A stretch of 64,000 bases of DNA from Zantedeschia hybrid cultivar. Lineage: Eukaryota > Streptophyta > Magnoliopsida > Alismatales > Araceae. Within the stretch, counting starts at the first letter, position 1, and each line of letters opens with the position of its first letter. The notes below the pieces were generated by a model, which was not told the origin of the DNA, did no database searches, and saw only the letters and a program-made list of their open reading frames with translations. Positions 36,890-49,452 of this stretch are shown here, piece after piece. The position numbers and the translations under genes are program-made. The stretch spans positions 32,572,001 to 32,636,000 of the forward strand of contig JARZZO010000016.1 in the NCBI GenBank assembly GCA_030544215.1, in the 5' to 3' direction.

Positions 36890-37240
36890 TACATACATAA
36901 AGACGGACAGAGAGATGACTTTGACCCTTTCTCAATCTTAGTAATTAAATTTTGTGTTTAGACATATTTTTATTTCTATGTATAGTTCTAATAAAAATAT
37001 ATTATTTTTAGTTATGTATGCACATACTAGTTTAATATATATAAGCATATAATTGCGTACGTACGTACATACATCTAGACATATATAGGAGATGACTTTG
37101 ACCCTTTCTCAATCATAGTAATTAAAATTTGTATTTCGATACATTTTTATTAATATGTATAGTTCTAATGAAAATATAATATTTTTCAATTATATATGGA
37201 CATACTAGTTTAATATGTATAAACATAGTAATTATTAAGT
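36890..37240. repeat. Direct duplication, about 175-bp unit
   Basis: 'GAGATGACTTTGACCCTTTC' and the following 150 bp occur twice (from about 36911 and 37089), with a weaker third piece near 37490. Divergence is about 12% by eye. Confidence 0.6.
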
Positions 37241-38106
37241 TTTTATTTTATTTTCATTTATTAACATTTTTATATTATATAGTTGTAAAATTTTGCCATA
37301 AATTATGGATAAAATTTAAAACATAACGTATTCAATATATTTATGAAAAAATATTATCTATAAAAATAATATTCTAAAAATATATATCATTCAAAGATCA
37401 ATATTATTTAGTGATAAGCATCATTGATTACGTGATGTAATTTTATATCATCGTTAACTATGCATATTAATTATGTTTATATTATTTTTAGTTATATATG
37501 CATATATTAGTTTAATATATATAGCATACTAATTATTAAATTTTTACTTCTATTAATATTTATTAAGATTTTTATTAATTATGTTAGATTCTTTATGTAC
37601 AATTATTTGGGACGACCGAACATAGTGGCACAAGAGATATTTCTTAACTTGTCGCAAAAAAATAAAAGTCGTCCCAAAAAATATAACATTTTGGGACAGC
37701 AATGTTGTGTGTCGCAAATTATTTTATGAGTTTAAAAAAATTCTTCTCAATTTATTGCGACAACTATTGCAATTGTCGCAAAAATAATCTTAATCCTTGT
37801 CCCAAAAACATTCTTAGTCGTCTTAAAACATTAAGCTTTTGAGACGTACATCCCAGTCATCCCAAAAAACTCACAGGATGAACTATTTCTGACGCACTGT
37901 TAGGCTCGCCTCAAAATGTTTTACATTGGCGATGATTACGTTGTGGCAATCGGAAATAGTGACTATTTGGAACGGCTATCACCGTTCGTCGCAAATAAGT
38001 TTTTTTCGGGACAATTTTACATGTCTGTCCTAAATAATATTATTTGGGACGGCTTCCAAGATCCGTCCCTAATTTACTGTCCCAAAAAGCCACATTTCTT
38101 GTAGTG

Positions 38107-39205
38107 ATTAGAGCCATCTAATTAATGGTGTTTGTTGGACAATGCATATTTTTCTGTTTGGTTAATGGGTGATGGCATGATTATGACCACCTAATTGTGA
38201 CGTCTCAAGATGTTGTATATTTTTATTTCATTTTACAATCATCTAGATAAATAAGAAAGAAAATACATCTCACAACGTAGTTATATTTTTTATTATGTCT
38301 ATATATATAGGGGTCGCTATAATGAGCCTTGGGGCTCTCCCCCCATAAAACTCCATTTTCTTCATCTTAAAAAATAAAAAAAAAATATCAACAAATTTAA
38401 AGTATTCAAATATCCCTCTGTAAGTTGGTTTTCAGCCTTTACGATTTATTTCTTGTCATCGGATTGCAAAATTCAATTGTAACCGTCTAATCAATTATTC
38501 ATTCATTGATAATCAAAACTAAAATTTCAAAGGATGAGATTAATTCTAAGGGTTAATTTGACGATTTTTTTTATTTTTGAATGTTTTTTTAATATTTTTA
38601 GACGTTAATTTTTTATATTTACCCGATTGAACGGTTTCGGTTTCAAGATCGAACTATGAAAATTAATATTTTAAGGATGAGAACAACCCTAAGAACCTAT
38701 TTGAATATTTAAAAATTATTGATAATTTTTTTTATTTTTTAAACATGAGGAGAAGAGAATTTTGAGAGGGAACTCATCTAAGTTAGATGAGTCCCGAGAC
38801 TCATTTGATCCGTCTAACAAGAGATACATTGTTAGTTGTTCTAATTATTTTGGGAGTCATTTGGTGCACCGTCATAAAATATTAATTTGGAGATCATTAG
38901 TTTTGAAATCGACAAAAAAAAATAAAAAATTTTTGAATTTAAAATTAATTTTAAATTCAATTTTAATTTTTAATAGTTTTAAATTGAAAAACAAAATCAA
39001 ACAAAACTATGACCCTCTAAACATTGGAAAATAACGTAAAATAACAAATGAACATGGCCGGTGCGTAGTTGCTATGATAGTCCTCATTTACTTATAGTTG
39101 CTTATTGCTTACGTGCCAATAAGTTTATTTTGGCAATCATGTGACCATAAATGTTTGTTCAACCTATAAGTATCACACGAGGAGATAGAGTTTCGTCACT
39201 ATAGA
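38107..39205. other. No gene recognised
   Basis: AT-rich sequence with no supported gene. The frame at 38762-39034 has no family and low complexity. Confidence 0.45.
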
Positions 39206-39747
39206 TGTTTAAATCATGTGTGTGATGTTCATGAGTTTCATGTCGTTTATATAAGTAGTAAAATTATTTAAACTAAAGAAAACGTAATCGTCGTAAAATT
39301 TCAAAAGAAAAATTGATTGCTTACCTTTTTAAGTTTGAGAGATTGAGTCCTTGATTCCTTCTCTTTGGCCGGCCAAAGAAAGTGAGTCATTTTTATAAGA
39401 TGTTCTTGCTTTTGATTTCTTGATGGTTATTCTTTTAGATTTATTTCTTTCTTCTTCTTTGTACCTTGTAAGAAAGATTAAACAAAGTAAAAATTCTAAT
39501 TAGAACTAGAGTAGAATAGTATCTATTCTAATAAGAAATTTAAACGTGCAACAAAACTAATCTACTCACTTGATTGTTGTTCTTTAAACTTCTAATATGC
39601 ATGTGGGTGTGAAAAATAATGATATATGTGTGTGTGAACATGAAATGATGATGATGATCAACTATGAAAAATAATGAATAAACTGTTTAAAATTAATGAA
39701 AAGTTAGAAATAAATTAGGAGAAAGAAGATGGTTGGTTGGGTCCTCC
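39206..39747 (-). mobile_element. Tat-type LTR, minus strand (left piece, interrupted by the Copia)
   Basis: Read on the minus strand it follows the copy B LTR: GGACTCAATCTCTCAAACTT, the GGCCGGCCAAAG block matching AGCCGGCTGAGG, 'AACAACAATCAAGTGAGTAGATTAG' matching 'AAACAAGTGAGTTTGCTG', and an end near 39206. It resumes at 63497 after the Copia. Identity is well below that between copies A and B, so this is a third, older family member. Confidence 0.72.
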
Positions 39748-41299
39748 TGTTAGATTTAAGTAGTCTACAAACCAATCTGACTATGTAAATATCGTTCATT
39801 TATTAATATAATGACATAATATTCATTATGTGTAAATCGCATTAATTATCGTTTCATAATGAAATCCGTGAATATGTGCTATAGTGATCAGATTATGATG
39901 AGATCATACTAATGAGATTGATCACTTAAACACACATATTCTTAATCGTTCATAGTCGGAGGATATCCGAGAAGGACATCGGATATCCGGTTAGACTAGT
40001 ACAGATTACTCCTGCTCATATGATGAGGGTGACTGATGTCATAAGTCACTTATGTGGAGACACTAAGTCGAATCTGTAGGTGCTCATTGGAGAATGAGTT
40101 CACTGAACTGATCCGACTGAATCGCTGGATGGTATTGTACCTCACTGTCAACCAGCTTGATTCTATTATCGCAGTTGCGTGGATGGTCCTCAGACCTGAG
40201 ACACCAAGGACACCTTGTCGGTGGACTTCTGTGTTTTGACCTTGGTCTACGAATCTCTAGCTACGGGATTCTAAAACGTCAAGGATTAGGTACAACGGAA
40301 TACCGTCAAAGGGAATTGTGTGTCAATAAGGAATCATTCGCTCTCGGTACTTAGAGAGAGAATGCTCTAGGAAGGATGCGCGGAAGTCCCTGACCAGGGC
40401 GGACGATAATATCGGAAAAGGAGTCTTCCGATATTTATCAGTGGCATCCAATCCAAGTGAGTCGACCGGTTAGGGTTTGACAGCACGCCATACCCTAAGT
40501 TGACTCGAGAGCATTGTACAAATGAAAGATTATATCCACGCGGTAACTGTTGGCGGAAAGGTTCCAAGAGTGGGTTACTTAACTCCAATACCTTCCGGGT
40601 TCACGCGGTGTTGCTTGGCACCCAACGTGATCAGAGGCCCGGTCGAATTCGATGTGCGACATCAATTCGATTGATTAATTAATTAATAAAGGGCTATTAA
40701 TTGATTAATAAAGCCAGTGAGGAGTCACTGGGCTTATTGGGCTATTAACCGGACTGGTAATTGGGCCTAGAGGGTCACACGCAAATGATTCTCAAGGCGA
40801 TGGATAAATAAGTAGGTTTTATATAAACCGGAGGTTTTTATGAAAAACTGTGCGGTTAGTATAAAACATAGCGAATGGGCTGAGCAGGCCAAGCTGCTGC
40901 TAACCCTAGCCGCCCCTCCTATGTTTCTCTCTCTCTCTGGCGTCCAGACAGATCTAGATCTGCTCCGCCGCTTCTCCGAATCCCGTTCGACGGGAAATCG
41001 TCCGCGCGTTGCGGCGATCGTAGCGGCGACCGGCGGAGGTTTCGTGGGTTACGAAGAACGAGGAACGTGAGGATATCCGTCGCGAGGAGGATCGTGTGGA
41101 CTTCGCTAGAGGCCGGGCGCTTGCGCGGCTTGCGGTGTCGCACCGACGGAACCAAACGGTTGTAGATTCGAATCCGCACACGGTAAGAACCGATAATCCG
41201 ATTATCGTGTCTTAGATTATTCGAAACATAAAAAACGGATCGCTGTTTTATTTTATTTTCTGCTGCGTGAGCGATCCAGAGAAACCCGAGAACCCAACA
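39748..41299 (+). repeat. Copia 5' LTR
   Basis: It runs TGTTAGATTTAAG to GAACCCAACA, 1552 bp. TATATAAA at 40820-40827 is the likely TATA box. It is directly followed by the primer-binding site. Confidence 0.93.
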
Positions 41300-41300
41300 G

Positions 41301-41312
41301 TGGTATCAGAGC
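41301..41312 (+). promoter_or_regulatory. Primer-binding site, initiator tRNA-Met type
   Basis: TGGTATCAGAGC one base after the LTR end is complementary to the 3' end of initiator tRNA-Met, the standard primer of plant Copia elements. Confidence 0.9.
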
Positions 41313-44103
41313 CAGGTTCCACTGTTTCTCGTCCCGTTTCGGTCTCCGAATTTAATATTTTCATGTATTATTCCATGTGCAAATTCGATCTGTTTGCTGG
41401 ATATGTGTTCATGAGATGAACACAGATATTTAAGAATAATCTGATTATTTTTATTTCTGCAAAATCGAATTTTTGGGGATATTTTGGTGTTCTTCATGAG
41501 ATGATGTTTTGGGGGTTTCGGCTAGTTCGTGCTTGCTTCCTAAGCGTTGGGAGGGCGAGCAGGGACTCCAGATCCCGAGTGGATAGTCACCACTATCCAT
41601 TGGGAACCCTTGTCGGCGTCGGAGTGGCCTTGGAGGGCTCCGTAATCAAGCCCTAAGTTGGGTTTTTGAACCCTGAAAAAATCAGATTTTATGGGTCTTC
41701 TAAAGGGGCTCGGCCTGCCATGGAGGACATCCGGCCACCGCCGGCGAGCCGGCCGGCACCGGAGGCGTCGCCGGCGGGGCTGGGCACCGCCGGGAAGGGG
41801 CTGCCGCCGGGCGGCGCCGCCGTCGGGCTGCACCTGCAACCTGTTTAAGGTTTCCTGCAAGTTGGCGTCAGGTTGCAGATGGGTGAAGGGCCGGCCCGAG
41901 CCGGCTTTAGGGTGGCCCTGGCGGGCCGGTCCGGCCGGGCAGGGCCCCTGGCCACACCGGGCCCGAGCCTAAGCGCGCCTGGCTCGGGCCCAGGGCGCGC
42001 CTGGCTCGAGCCCAGGGCTGTAGGGCCCGAGCCCATTCGGCCCTAATGGGCTGAGCCTATAGGTTTTTAGTTAAACCCTTATTTGCCCTCTTAAAACCCC
42101 AAATAAACCCAATTGAAGCCTTTTATTCCTTATTAGCCCATTTAATAAAATTAAAATTAGATTTTAATTTAATTCAAAACTATTTTGAATTTTAAATTAT
42201 TATCTAATTTCGTTTATTTGGGCAATATGATTATGGAATCATTTTAATTAACAAGAAGTTGTTAATTGATTAAATTTGTTATTAATTTAAGTGTTAAATT
42301 AATAACTAATTTTATTAGACTAATTTAAATATTAAATTAGTAGTTATTAATTAATTGAAATGAATTGTTAGTTTAATTGTTAAATTGATGATTAATTTTA
42401 ATTAATTAATATAATGGTTTAATAAGGAGTAACTAGTTATTAGTTTAAAGAGTTAAACTAATAATTAATTTTACCCACTAATATAAAAGTTAGATTAATG
42501 GACAACCATTCATTAATGTTAATTATTAGTTTAATAGTTAAATTAGTGATTAGCATTAATTAACTAACTAGTCTAATTGTTAGATTAGTTATTAATTATT
42601 ATTAATTATTAATTTGAGTGTTAAATTAATTATTAATTTTTATTTACTGATCTAATAGTTGGATTAGTAATTAATTATTAATAGTCTAATTGTTAGATTA
42701 TTAATGTGGTATGATCTAAATGTTAGATTGTTTAATTATTAGAAATGTTCTAATGGTATGGAATAATCTGGAAATTATTAATTTGGAGTGTGTGCACATG
42801 TGATGTGTGACTTGTTGTTTTTAAATTTTGATCTAATTGCATGTTAAGTTAATAAATGAGTTTTTCGAAATTCAAATACCAATTTTGATTGGATCCCAGC
42901 TTTTTGAAAGCCAAAATTATTTATTTTGAAAACTTTTTTATTTTAGCCATGTGATGCGCTATATCTTGTGTGGATGTTTAAAACACACTGTGGTCATGGA
43001 TATGCACTTATTTAATTGTTCATGTGATGAATGATGTATTTGTGTGGATCGTGGACGAATGATGGATGTTTATTAATGGTTAATAAATAGAGATCTGCGT
43101 ATCTCTCCCTTTCTCATACTCTGATGTACTTCTACCTCCCTCTCTCTTATACTCGCCATAAGGCCTTCTTCAATTTACTTGTAATTCTAGAATTATTGTA
43201 ATCTGATCGAGGCAACCGAGGAAGGAGCGAGGACGATCCACAGTTGCAACCAAGAAGGCGAAAAGATAGAGATCTATTGCTTATGTGTTTGCAGGTTATC
43301 TAATATAATTGTTGTGTTAGATTGTGTGTGCGTTTGACTGTTGGCTCCAGTCAAACCCACTGTGCTATCCATGACCACACTAGACATGTATGTGATGCAA
43401 TATTTTTTTTTTATTATGAATCAAAACAGGTATAGTATTTACTAAATATGTACGATATATTTTTATACTATCACCTAGGAGAGACCAAGATAAAAGTTAT
43501 CTAAATACTCTCATATAAACTCTAAGCCGTAACACGAGTAGTTAAGAACTTACCGCGTGGTCCACCATCGTTATAGTCATAGGATTCGAATAACTTTAGG
43601 TAGGTTTGTTGTGCTATCCACAAGGCCTGCTTAATTGGGAGGAGAAACTGTAGCTATGGCATTAGATGCCTATATGATCGGGGTAGAGGAACCATGTAAC
43701 TTTGTTGTGCTATCTACAAGGATTGCATGCAAATCTATGCTCGTCGCGTAACGATGGTTAGCTTAGACCAGAATTAGTGGTTTGTTGTGCTATCCACAAG
43801 GTCATTAAATCTCTGGGGACTGAAGCCATGATCAGATATTGCAAGGAGTTGCAAGTCCCATGAGTTGAGTGCTCTTTGATTGTATTACAGTTTGTTATGC
43901 TATCCACAAGGCTGTAGTGCAAGTCATTGAGATTCTGATCTTAGTAGGAGACTGTCGGCGTCTCCCGTTTTGTATAACTGAAGGTTATCCAGTCCGTCAA
44001 AAATTAGTGGGAGTTAAACTTGAACAAAAGACCATGTCTTGTTTTAAATTTTTCATAATTGAACCTCTGCTAAATAGATTTTACTTATCTCCTGTAGGGA
44101 ATT
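41313..44103 (+). other. Long Copia leader without coding capacity
   Basis: About 2.8 kb. It has a GC-rich part (41660-42060) and an AT-rich part with many 'TTAATTATTAGTTTAATxGTTAAATTA' repeats (about 42250-42720). Four copies of TTGTTGTGCTATCCACAAGG follow at 43605-43911. No gag capsid domain is found where it is expected. Confidence 0.7.
43605..43911 (+). repeat. Four spaced copies of a 20-21-bp motif in the Copia leader
   Basis: TTGTTGTGCTATCCACAAGG or a one-base variant occurs at 43605, 43701, 43781 and 43891 (spacings 96, 80, 110 bp), with a partial copy near 43359. The DNA between them is unrelated, so this is not a simple tandem repeat. Confidence 0.8.
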
Positions 44104-44481
44104 ATGTCGTCGAATAAACCACTCCGCGGCATATTTTATGCCCTTTTGACTTACCTGATCTACTCGGATTGGTTCAGATACCTGAAGAATGCCTTCAGAT
44201 CTGAGCACATTGACTTTGTCCCTGAAGCTGATCCTCCTGCTGAATCGGCATTGGATGTTCCTGAAGACGAGATAATAGCTAACGATAAAATATCGAAGGA
44301 CAAAGGCAAAAGAGTAGTAAAAGGTGACTGCTTCTATTATAAGCAGTATGGTCACTGGAAGAGGAACTACAAGGAGTTCCTTAACGATAAAGCTCATGGA
44401 AAGGTGAAGCTGTCTGAAGCTTCAGATATCTATATAAAGATATTAACTTGTCAGTTAGAGATTCCATATCTTGGGTATTAG
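44104..44481 (+). pseudogene. Copia gag remnant with a broken zinc knuckle
   Basis: ATG 44104 (MSSNKPL) opens a 125-residue frame. The capsid part of gag is absent. The nucleocapsid zinc knuckle reads CFYYKQYGHWKRNY: the first Cys and the His remain, but the second and last Cys are Tyr, each one base away. It should not bind zinc. The frame differs from that of the protease that follows. Confidence 0.75.
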
Positions 44482-47019
44482 ATACCGGATGTGCTTCTCA
44501 TATCTGTCATGATGCGCAGATGCTGACAAGTAAGCGCAAGCTGAGACAAGGCGAGGTGGAATTGAGATTAGGAAACAACGCAAAAATTACGGCGATTGCT
44601 GTTGGGACAACAAACCTCAGGCTTCCATCAGGAGACGCCTTACTATTAGAAGATTGTTATTATGTGTCTAGCATAATAAAGAACATTATATCAGTATCTT
44701 GTTTGGACAAGATAGGATATAGGTTGGCTATTGAGAATATAAGTTGTTCGATTTATTATGGTAATAAATCGATAGCTTCGGCATCTTTAGTCAACGGACT
44801 ATATCTTTTGGATGTTTCTTATTACAATCTTCAAATTGATAATGCTCTTAAGAAGAGTAAGAATTGTGTGAACCAAGCCTATATGTGGCATTGTAGACTT
44901 GGGCACATTGGCGAAAGCAGGTTGCAAAAGTTGCACAAGCATGGTTACTTAACAACATTCGATTATGAATCGTTTGCAACATACGAATCATGCCTTATGG
45001 GAAAGATGGCAAAATCTCTATTTACTGGACATGGAGAACGTGCCAAGGACATTCTGGAACTAATACATTCGGATGTATGTGGTCCCATGTCCACGCAAGC
45101 CAAAGGTGGCTACTCATACTTCGTCACGTTCACCAATGACTTCTCAAGATTCGGTTATGTGTATTTAATGAAGTACAAGTCGGAAGCATTTGAGAAGTTC
45201 AAGGAGTTCAAGAATGAGGTAGAGAAGCAGTTAGGAAAGAGTATTAAAGCTCTTCAATCAGATCGAGGAGGAGAATACTTGAGTACTAATTTCACACAAT
45301 TCTTAAAGGATAATGGTATCCTTTCTCAGCTAACCCCTCCATATATACCACAGATGAATGGTGTATCGGAAAGGAGGAATCGCACCTTGTTGGACATGGT
45401 GCGATCCATGATGAGCTTTTCGGGATTACCAGTGTCCCTCTGGGGGTATGCTCTAGAATCAACATCATACCTACTGAACTAAGTACCCAGCAAGTCTGTG
45501 GCCTTTACTCCATATGAATATGGAAAGACAGGAAACCAGAATTTAAACATGTTAAAGTCTAGGGTTGTCCTGCTTATGTAAAGAGGCATGATCCAGACAA
45601 ACTGGAATCACGAACTGATAAATGCAGGTTTGTGGGATATCCAAAGGAAACCTTTGGATACTATTTTTACCATCTTGGTGAACCAAAGGTGTTTGTCGCC
45701 AGGAAAACTGTCTTCTTGGAAGAGGAATACCTTCTCCAGAAGGACAGTGGGAGTATAATAGTACTAGAAGATATTCCAGATCCCCAAACAGCTGCATTAT
45801 CATCAGATGAGATATCAGTTCCTGAATCTGTTCAGGAACACACAGATGAGCCTCGTAGATCTGGTAGAATATCTAAACTGCCCAAACGATATGTAGGACA
45901 TATCACTGAAGGTGAGTCTAAGGTAGAATATAATGAGGATGATGATCCTAAAACCTACCAGGAGGCCATAGAAGGCCCAGAATCCGGGAAATGGCGAGAA
46001 GCCATGAACTCATAAATCCAGTCCATACACACCAACCAATTTTGGAACTTGGAGGACTTGCCCGAGGGTATTGTACCCATCGGTTGCAAGTGGATCTTTA
46101 AGAGAAAGATCGGTGCTGATGGACAGATCGACACTGATAAGGCAAGGTTGGTGGCAAAAGGATATCGTCAAAGGCAAGGAATCGACTATGACGAGACTTT
46201 CTCACCAGTTGTCATGATAAAGTCGATCAGAGTTCTATTCGCCATTGCTGCACATTTTGATTATGAAATCTGGCAGATGGATGTGAAGACTGCCTTCCTC
46301 AATGGTAACCTTGAGGAAGAGGTGTATATGATACAACCAGAAGGTTTCACATCCAAAGAATCTCCAGATAAAGTGTGCAAGCTTCAGAGGTCCATTTATG
46401 GACTGAAGCAGGCTTCCCGGAGCTGGAACATAAGATTTGACGAGGCTGTCAAGTCTTATGACTTCATTAAGAATGAAGATGAGCCTTGTGTGTACAAAAA
46501 GACCAGTAGGAGTGTAGTCACTTTTCTAGTTCTTTACGTAGATGACATACTACTCATTGGGAATGATGTAGCTATGATGTCATCAGTAAAGATCTGGCTG
46601 TCGAAAAACTTCTCCATTAAAGATTTAGGAGAAGCATCCTACGTATTGGGAATACGGATCTATAAAGATAGATCAAAGAAGATGTTTGGAATGACCCAAT
46701 CCTTGTACATAGATACCATAGTCAAAAGGTTTGGCATGGAAAATTCCAAGAGAGGTCTCATACCGATGAGACATAGAATTAGTCTCTTAAAGGAGCAGTC
46801 TCCTAATACTTCTAATGAGAGGGCATTTATGGATAGAATATCCTATGCCTCTGCCATAGGATCTATCATGTATGCCATGCTATGTACACGGCCTGATGTT
46901 GCATTTGCTCTAAGTGTTACGAGCAGATTTCAGGCTGATCCAGACGAAGAACACTGGAAGGCAGTGAAATGCATCCTTAAGTACTTGAGAAGAACTAAGG
47001 ATATGTTTGTTGTCTATGG
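44448..47019 (+). pseudogene. Copia pol, first part: protease, integrase, reverse transcriptase
   Basis: The protease has WVLDTGCASHI. The pre-integrase zinc motif is MWHCRLGHIGESRL. The integrase core has HSDVCGPM (first Asp), LQSDRGGEY (second Asp) and NGVSERRNRTLLD (Glu). The RT has KARLVAKGYRQ, WQMDVKTAFLNG and YVDDILLIG (catalytic YVDD). Breaks: TAA at 45480-45482, a frame change at about 45530-45545, TAG where Trp is expected just after, TGA/TAA near 45580 in the other frame, and TAA near 46013. The frame is then cut at 47019 by Tat copy B. Confidence 0.92.
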
Positions 47020-48334
47020 TGTAGACACGCTAATTTTGACGTCATTTCGAGTAAATTTCATATCATACAATAATGCCTCAGAATGGTCTGATAATTAATC
47101 ATTAATTAATTTTTATTAATCTTTTTGAGTGTCGGGTTTAACATATGTGTTTAAGTTAATCAATTGAATTGATTTTAGCTCAAATTTGAGTTAAAATATG
47201 AAGAATTCTAAAAGACGTCGACACAAGTGGACGCCATTTAGAGTTTATTCCTGTTTTAGCGATTAAATTTGAATTTTAATTAATTAATTTATTAACTAAA
47301 GGGCGTCTGCGAATGTCGACGCGTTTTAGGTTTCCTAGGCTATTTCTACTTCTCCTCCGGATGTTTATCCTTATCTTAATTATTCTAAAAGACGTCTACA
47401 CATGTGGACGCGTTTTACCTAATAAAGATAAAGATAACTTTTCCCGGATATTTATCCTTATCTTAATTAATATGAAAGGCGTCAGCCAAGGTGGACGCGT
47501 TTTAGATAATTACAGATAAAGATGAATTAATCAGTAATTATCTGTCGGTTAAGATGGATAAATTCGGAGTTTTCAAATGTTAATCGCGAACGCAAGAAAT
47601 GCCTATAAATACCCTGCATATTGAAGAAAAAAAAAAAAAAGAGAGAAGAGAATTGAGTTGAGTTGAGCCATAGCGTTATAGCGATTTGAAGATCGAAGCA
47701 ACAACGTCGTAACGCCGGAGCGCTGCCATTCCTAGAAGTCGGCATCCCTTTCAAGATCTTCATCCTTTCAAGAGCTTCAACCAACTGGGCATAAGTTTTT
47801 CATTACTGCATTCATTTCATTAGTTTCATTTTTCATTCACTTCATGCAAACACACACTACATCATAATCTTTCAAAAAACCTACTTAATCTAAGGGGTTT
47901 CAAGCCATTAAAACAAGTGAGTTTGCTGTTTTAAATATGCTTAAAATTATGATTAGTTCAGATACTACTTCTATTTAAATTCTCATCATAGTTCTTCATT
48001 TTTCTTTTTCTGTCTCTGCTGTACTCAACAACAACAACAAGAGATCAAAAGGGGAAATCAAGCACAACTTCTGGACGATCCTCAACCTCAAATTCCACAG
48101 CAAGAACAAAAAGCAAAGAAAGGGCTCTCTTTCTTCAGCCGGCTGAGGAAGGGGAACCAAGGACTCAATCTTCCGCATTTTAAAAGGTAGGCGATCATAC
48201 TCTCTTTTGAAACTTTTTTAAGTTAAAAGTTTCTGGCGATCACTGCACTTTAGTTGCTGTTTTTAATAGGTTAGTTTACACCTAAACAACATAGATATTT
48301 CATGTTTATCACACGGTCATTCTAAGCACCTACA
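47020..48334 (+). repeat. 5' LTR of Tat copy B
   Basis: It runs TGTAGACACGC to GCACCTACA. TATAAATA at 47604-47611 is followed by a poly(A)/GAGA stretch. Four 34-bp palindromes lie upstream of the TATA box. Confidence 0.95.
47208..47505. repeat. Four phased 34-bp palindromes in the copy B 5' LTR
   Basis: Units at 47208-47241, 47296-47329, 47385-47418 and 47472-47505, each exactly 34 bp, spaced 88, 89 and 87 bp. They share an arm like CTAAAAGGCGTC, a 10-base variable spacer, and an arm like GACGCGTTTTAG. The 3' LTR has the same set at 60305, 60393, 60482 and 60569. Confidence 0.92.
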
Positions 48335-49452
48335 GCTTTTTTGGCGATCACGGTGGGACTTGGTCTCGCCATCTTTTAGTTTCCTTTTGTTCTTGCTATC
48401 ATCATATCGGGCACCCACGGTGCACCACTTGTGTCTCTGGACACGTCCTCACCAATTGGTGAGTGTTTAGTTTAATTGATTTCCCTCGTGCACCACGTGC
48501 ACACCCCAGTGGCAAGATCTTGCCCCCCCCTTGATTAACTCAAAAAAGCTGTTTTTGTGATAAAAATGATGTGTGATTGATTGTTTTTCTAGTTGTTTAG
48601 TTAGTAAATCATCCTGTTTAAAATCTGAAACTAAAAAATCTTTGCATGAGTCGATTGTTTACTGCATTTTACCCTGTTTAAGGAGGATTCGACCCAGAAA
48701 ATCCTTCTGGAAATCTGTTTCTGCGAACTAAAAAGCATCCAGGAACAGCGACGCGTTTCAAAACCGCGTCGTCACTCATAGACGCCTTTTAGCCTCCAGG
48801 CTTTCTCTGCTGTTTGCATCTCTTTCTGCGAAATAATTAAGTTCTGTGTTGAATAGCGTCGACCATAATCGACGCTATTCAGACAGTTTTTAGTTATTTT
48901 CCAGGCTTTCTCTGCTGTTTGCATCTGTTCTCTGCGAAAGAATTAAGTTCTGTTTTGAATAGCGTCGACCATAATCGACGCAATTCAGACAGTTTCTTAA
49001 TTATTTTTCAGTTTCCAGATTTCTGTGGTTGAGTGCTAGCTACCCATTACTTTATTAAGCATTAGAGGCCATCCAGGTCGCAGGACATACGCATTGAGGC
49101 TAATACCCTCCTCTTCTTAGGAACACATTACTCGACGTCAGCAACTCTCTCTGATTGGGTTGGTCCCTTGATCAGACTAGAGAAGTTGACGTTGAGACCT
49201 CCATAAGTCCCCAAAATCAAGGTATTCCTCCTTGATCATCGGGCTGGTTGTACCAATTGAAGTCCCGGTTAGATTCTGAAAGCGTTGTGAGAGAAAGCCC
49301 TACAGAATAACGGTGGAAACTAAACTGAAACTAGGATCCTTCCCTGAGCGAAATTGTGGTTTAATCCAATCCAAATAATTCAACAAGGAATCCTAAAATC
49401 ACGTTAAGCATCCACTTGTTTGATTAAATCTTTGAAAAGGGAATCTAACATC
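48335..49452 (+). other. Leader of Tat copy B
   Basis: No ORF of note. A tandem duplication of a 105-bp unit (48796-48900, 48901-49005) starts CCAGGCTTTCTCTGCTG; each unit contains a 34-bp palindrome (48849-48882 and 48955-48988). A composite of two more arms lies at about 48745-48790. Confidence 0.75.
48342..48358 (+). promoter_or_regulatory. Probable primer-binding site of Tat copy B
   Basis: TGGCGATCACGGTGGGA starts 7 bp after the LTR end. It has the TGG start of a tRNA-complementary site and resembles the tRNA-Arg-type sites of Tat/Ogre elements; the exact tRNA was not checked. Confidence 0.55.

Larger units (their letters stand above)
33744..38106. mobile_element. CACTA DNA transposon, 4363 bp, non-autonomous
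   Basis: The terminal inverted repeats are CACTACAAGAAA (33744) and TTTCTTGTAGTG (ending 38106), flanked by ATC and ATT, an imperfect 3-bp duplication. Both ends carry dense subterminal repeats. Those on the left use TTTGAGACGACT and CGTCTCAAA; those on the right use TTTGGGACGA and CGTCCCAAA. The middle lacks an intact transposase. A remnant coding end is at 34811-34945. Confidence 0.82.

Noticed and set aside
38762..39034. 90-codon open frame
   Set aside because: Lysine/asparagine/leucine-rich from AT-rich sequence, no family, no support.
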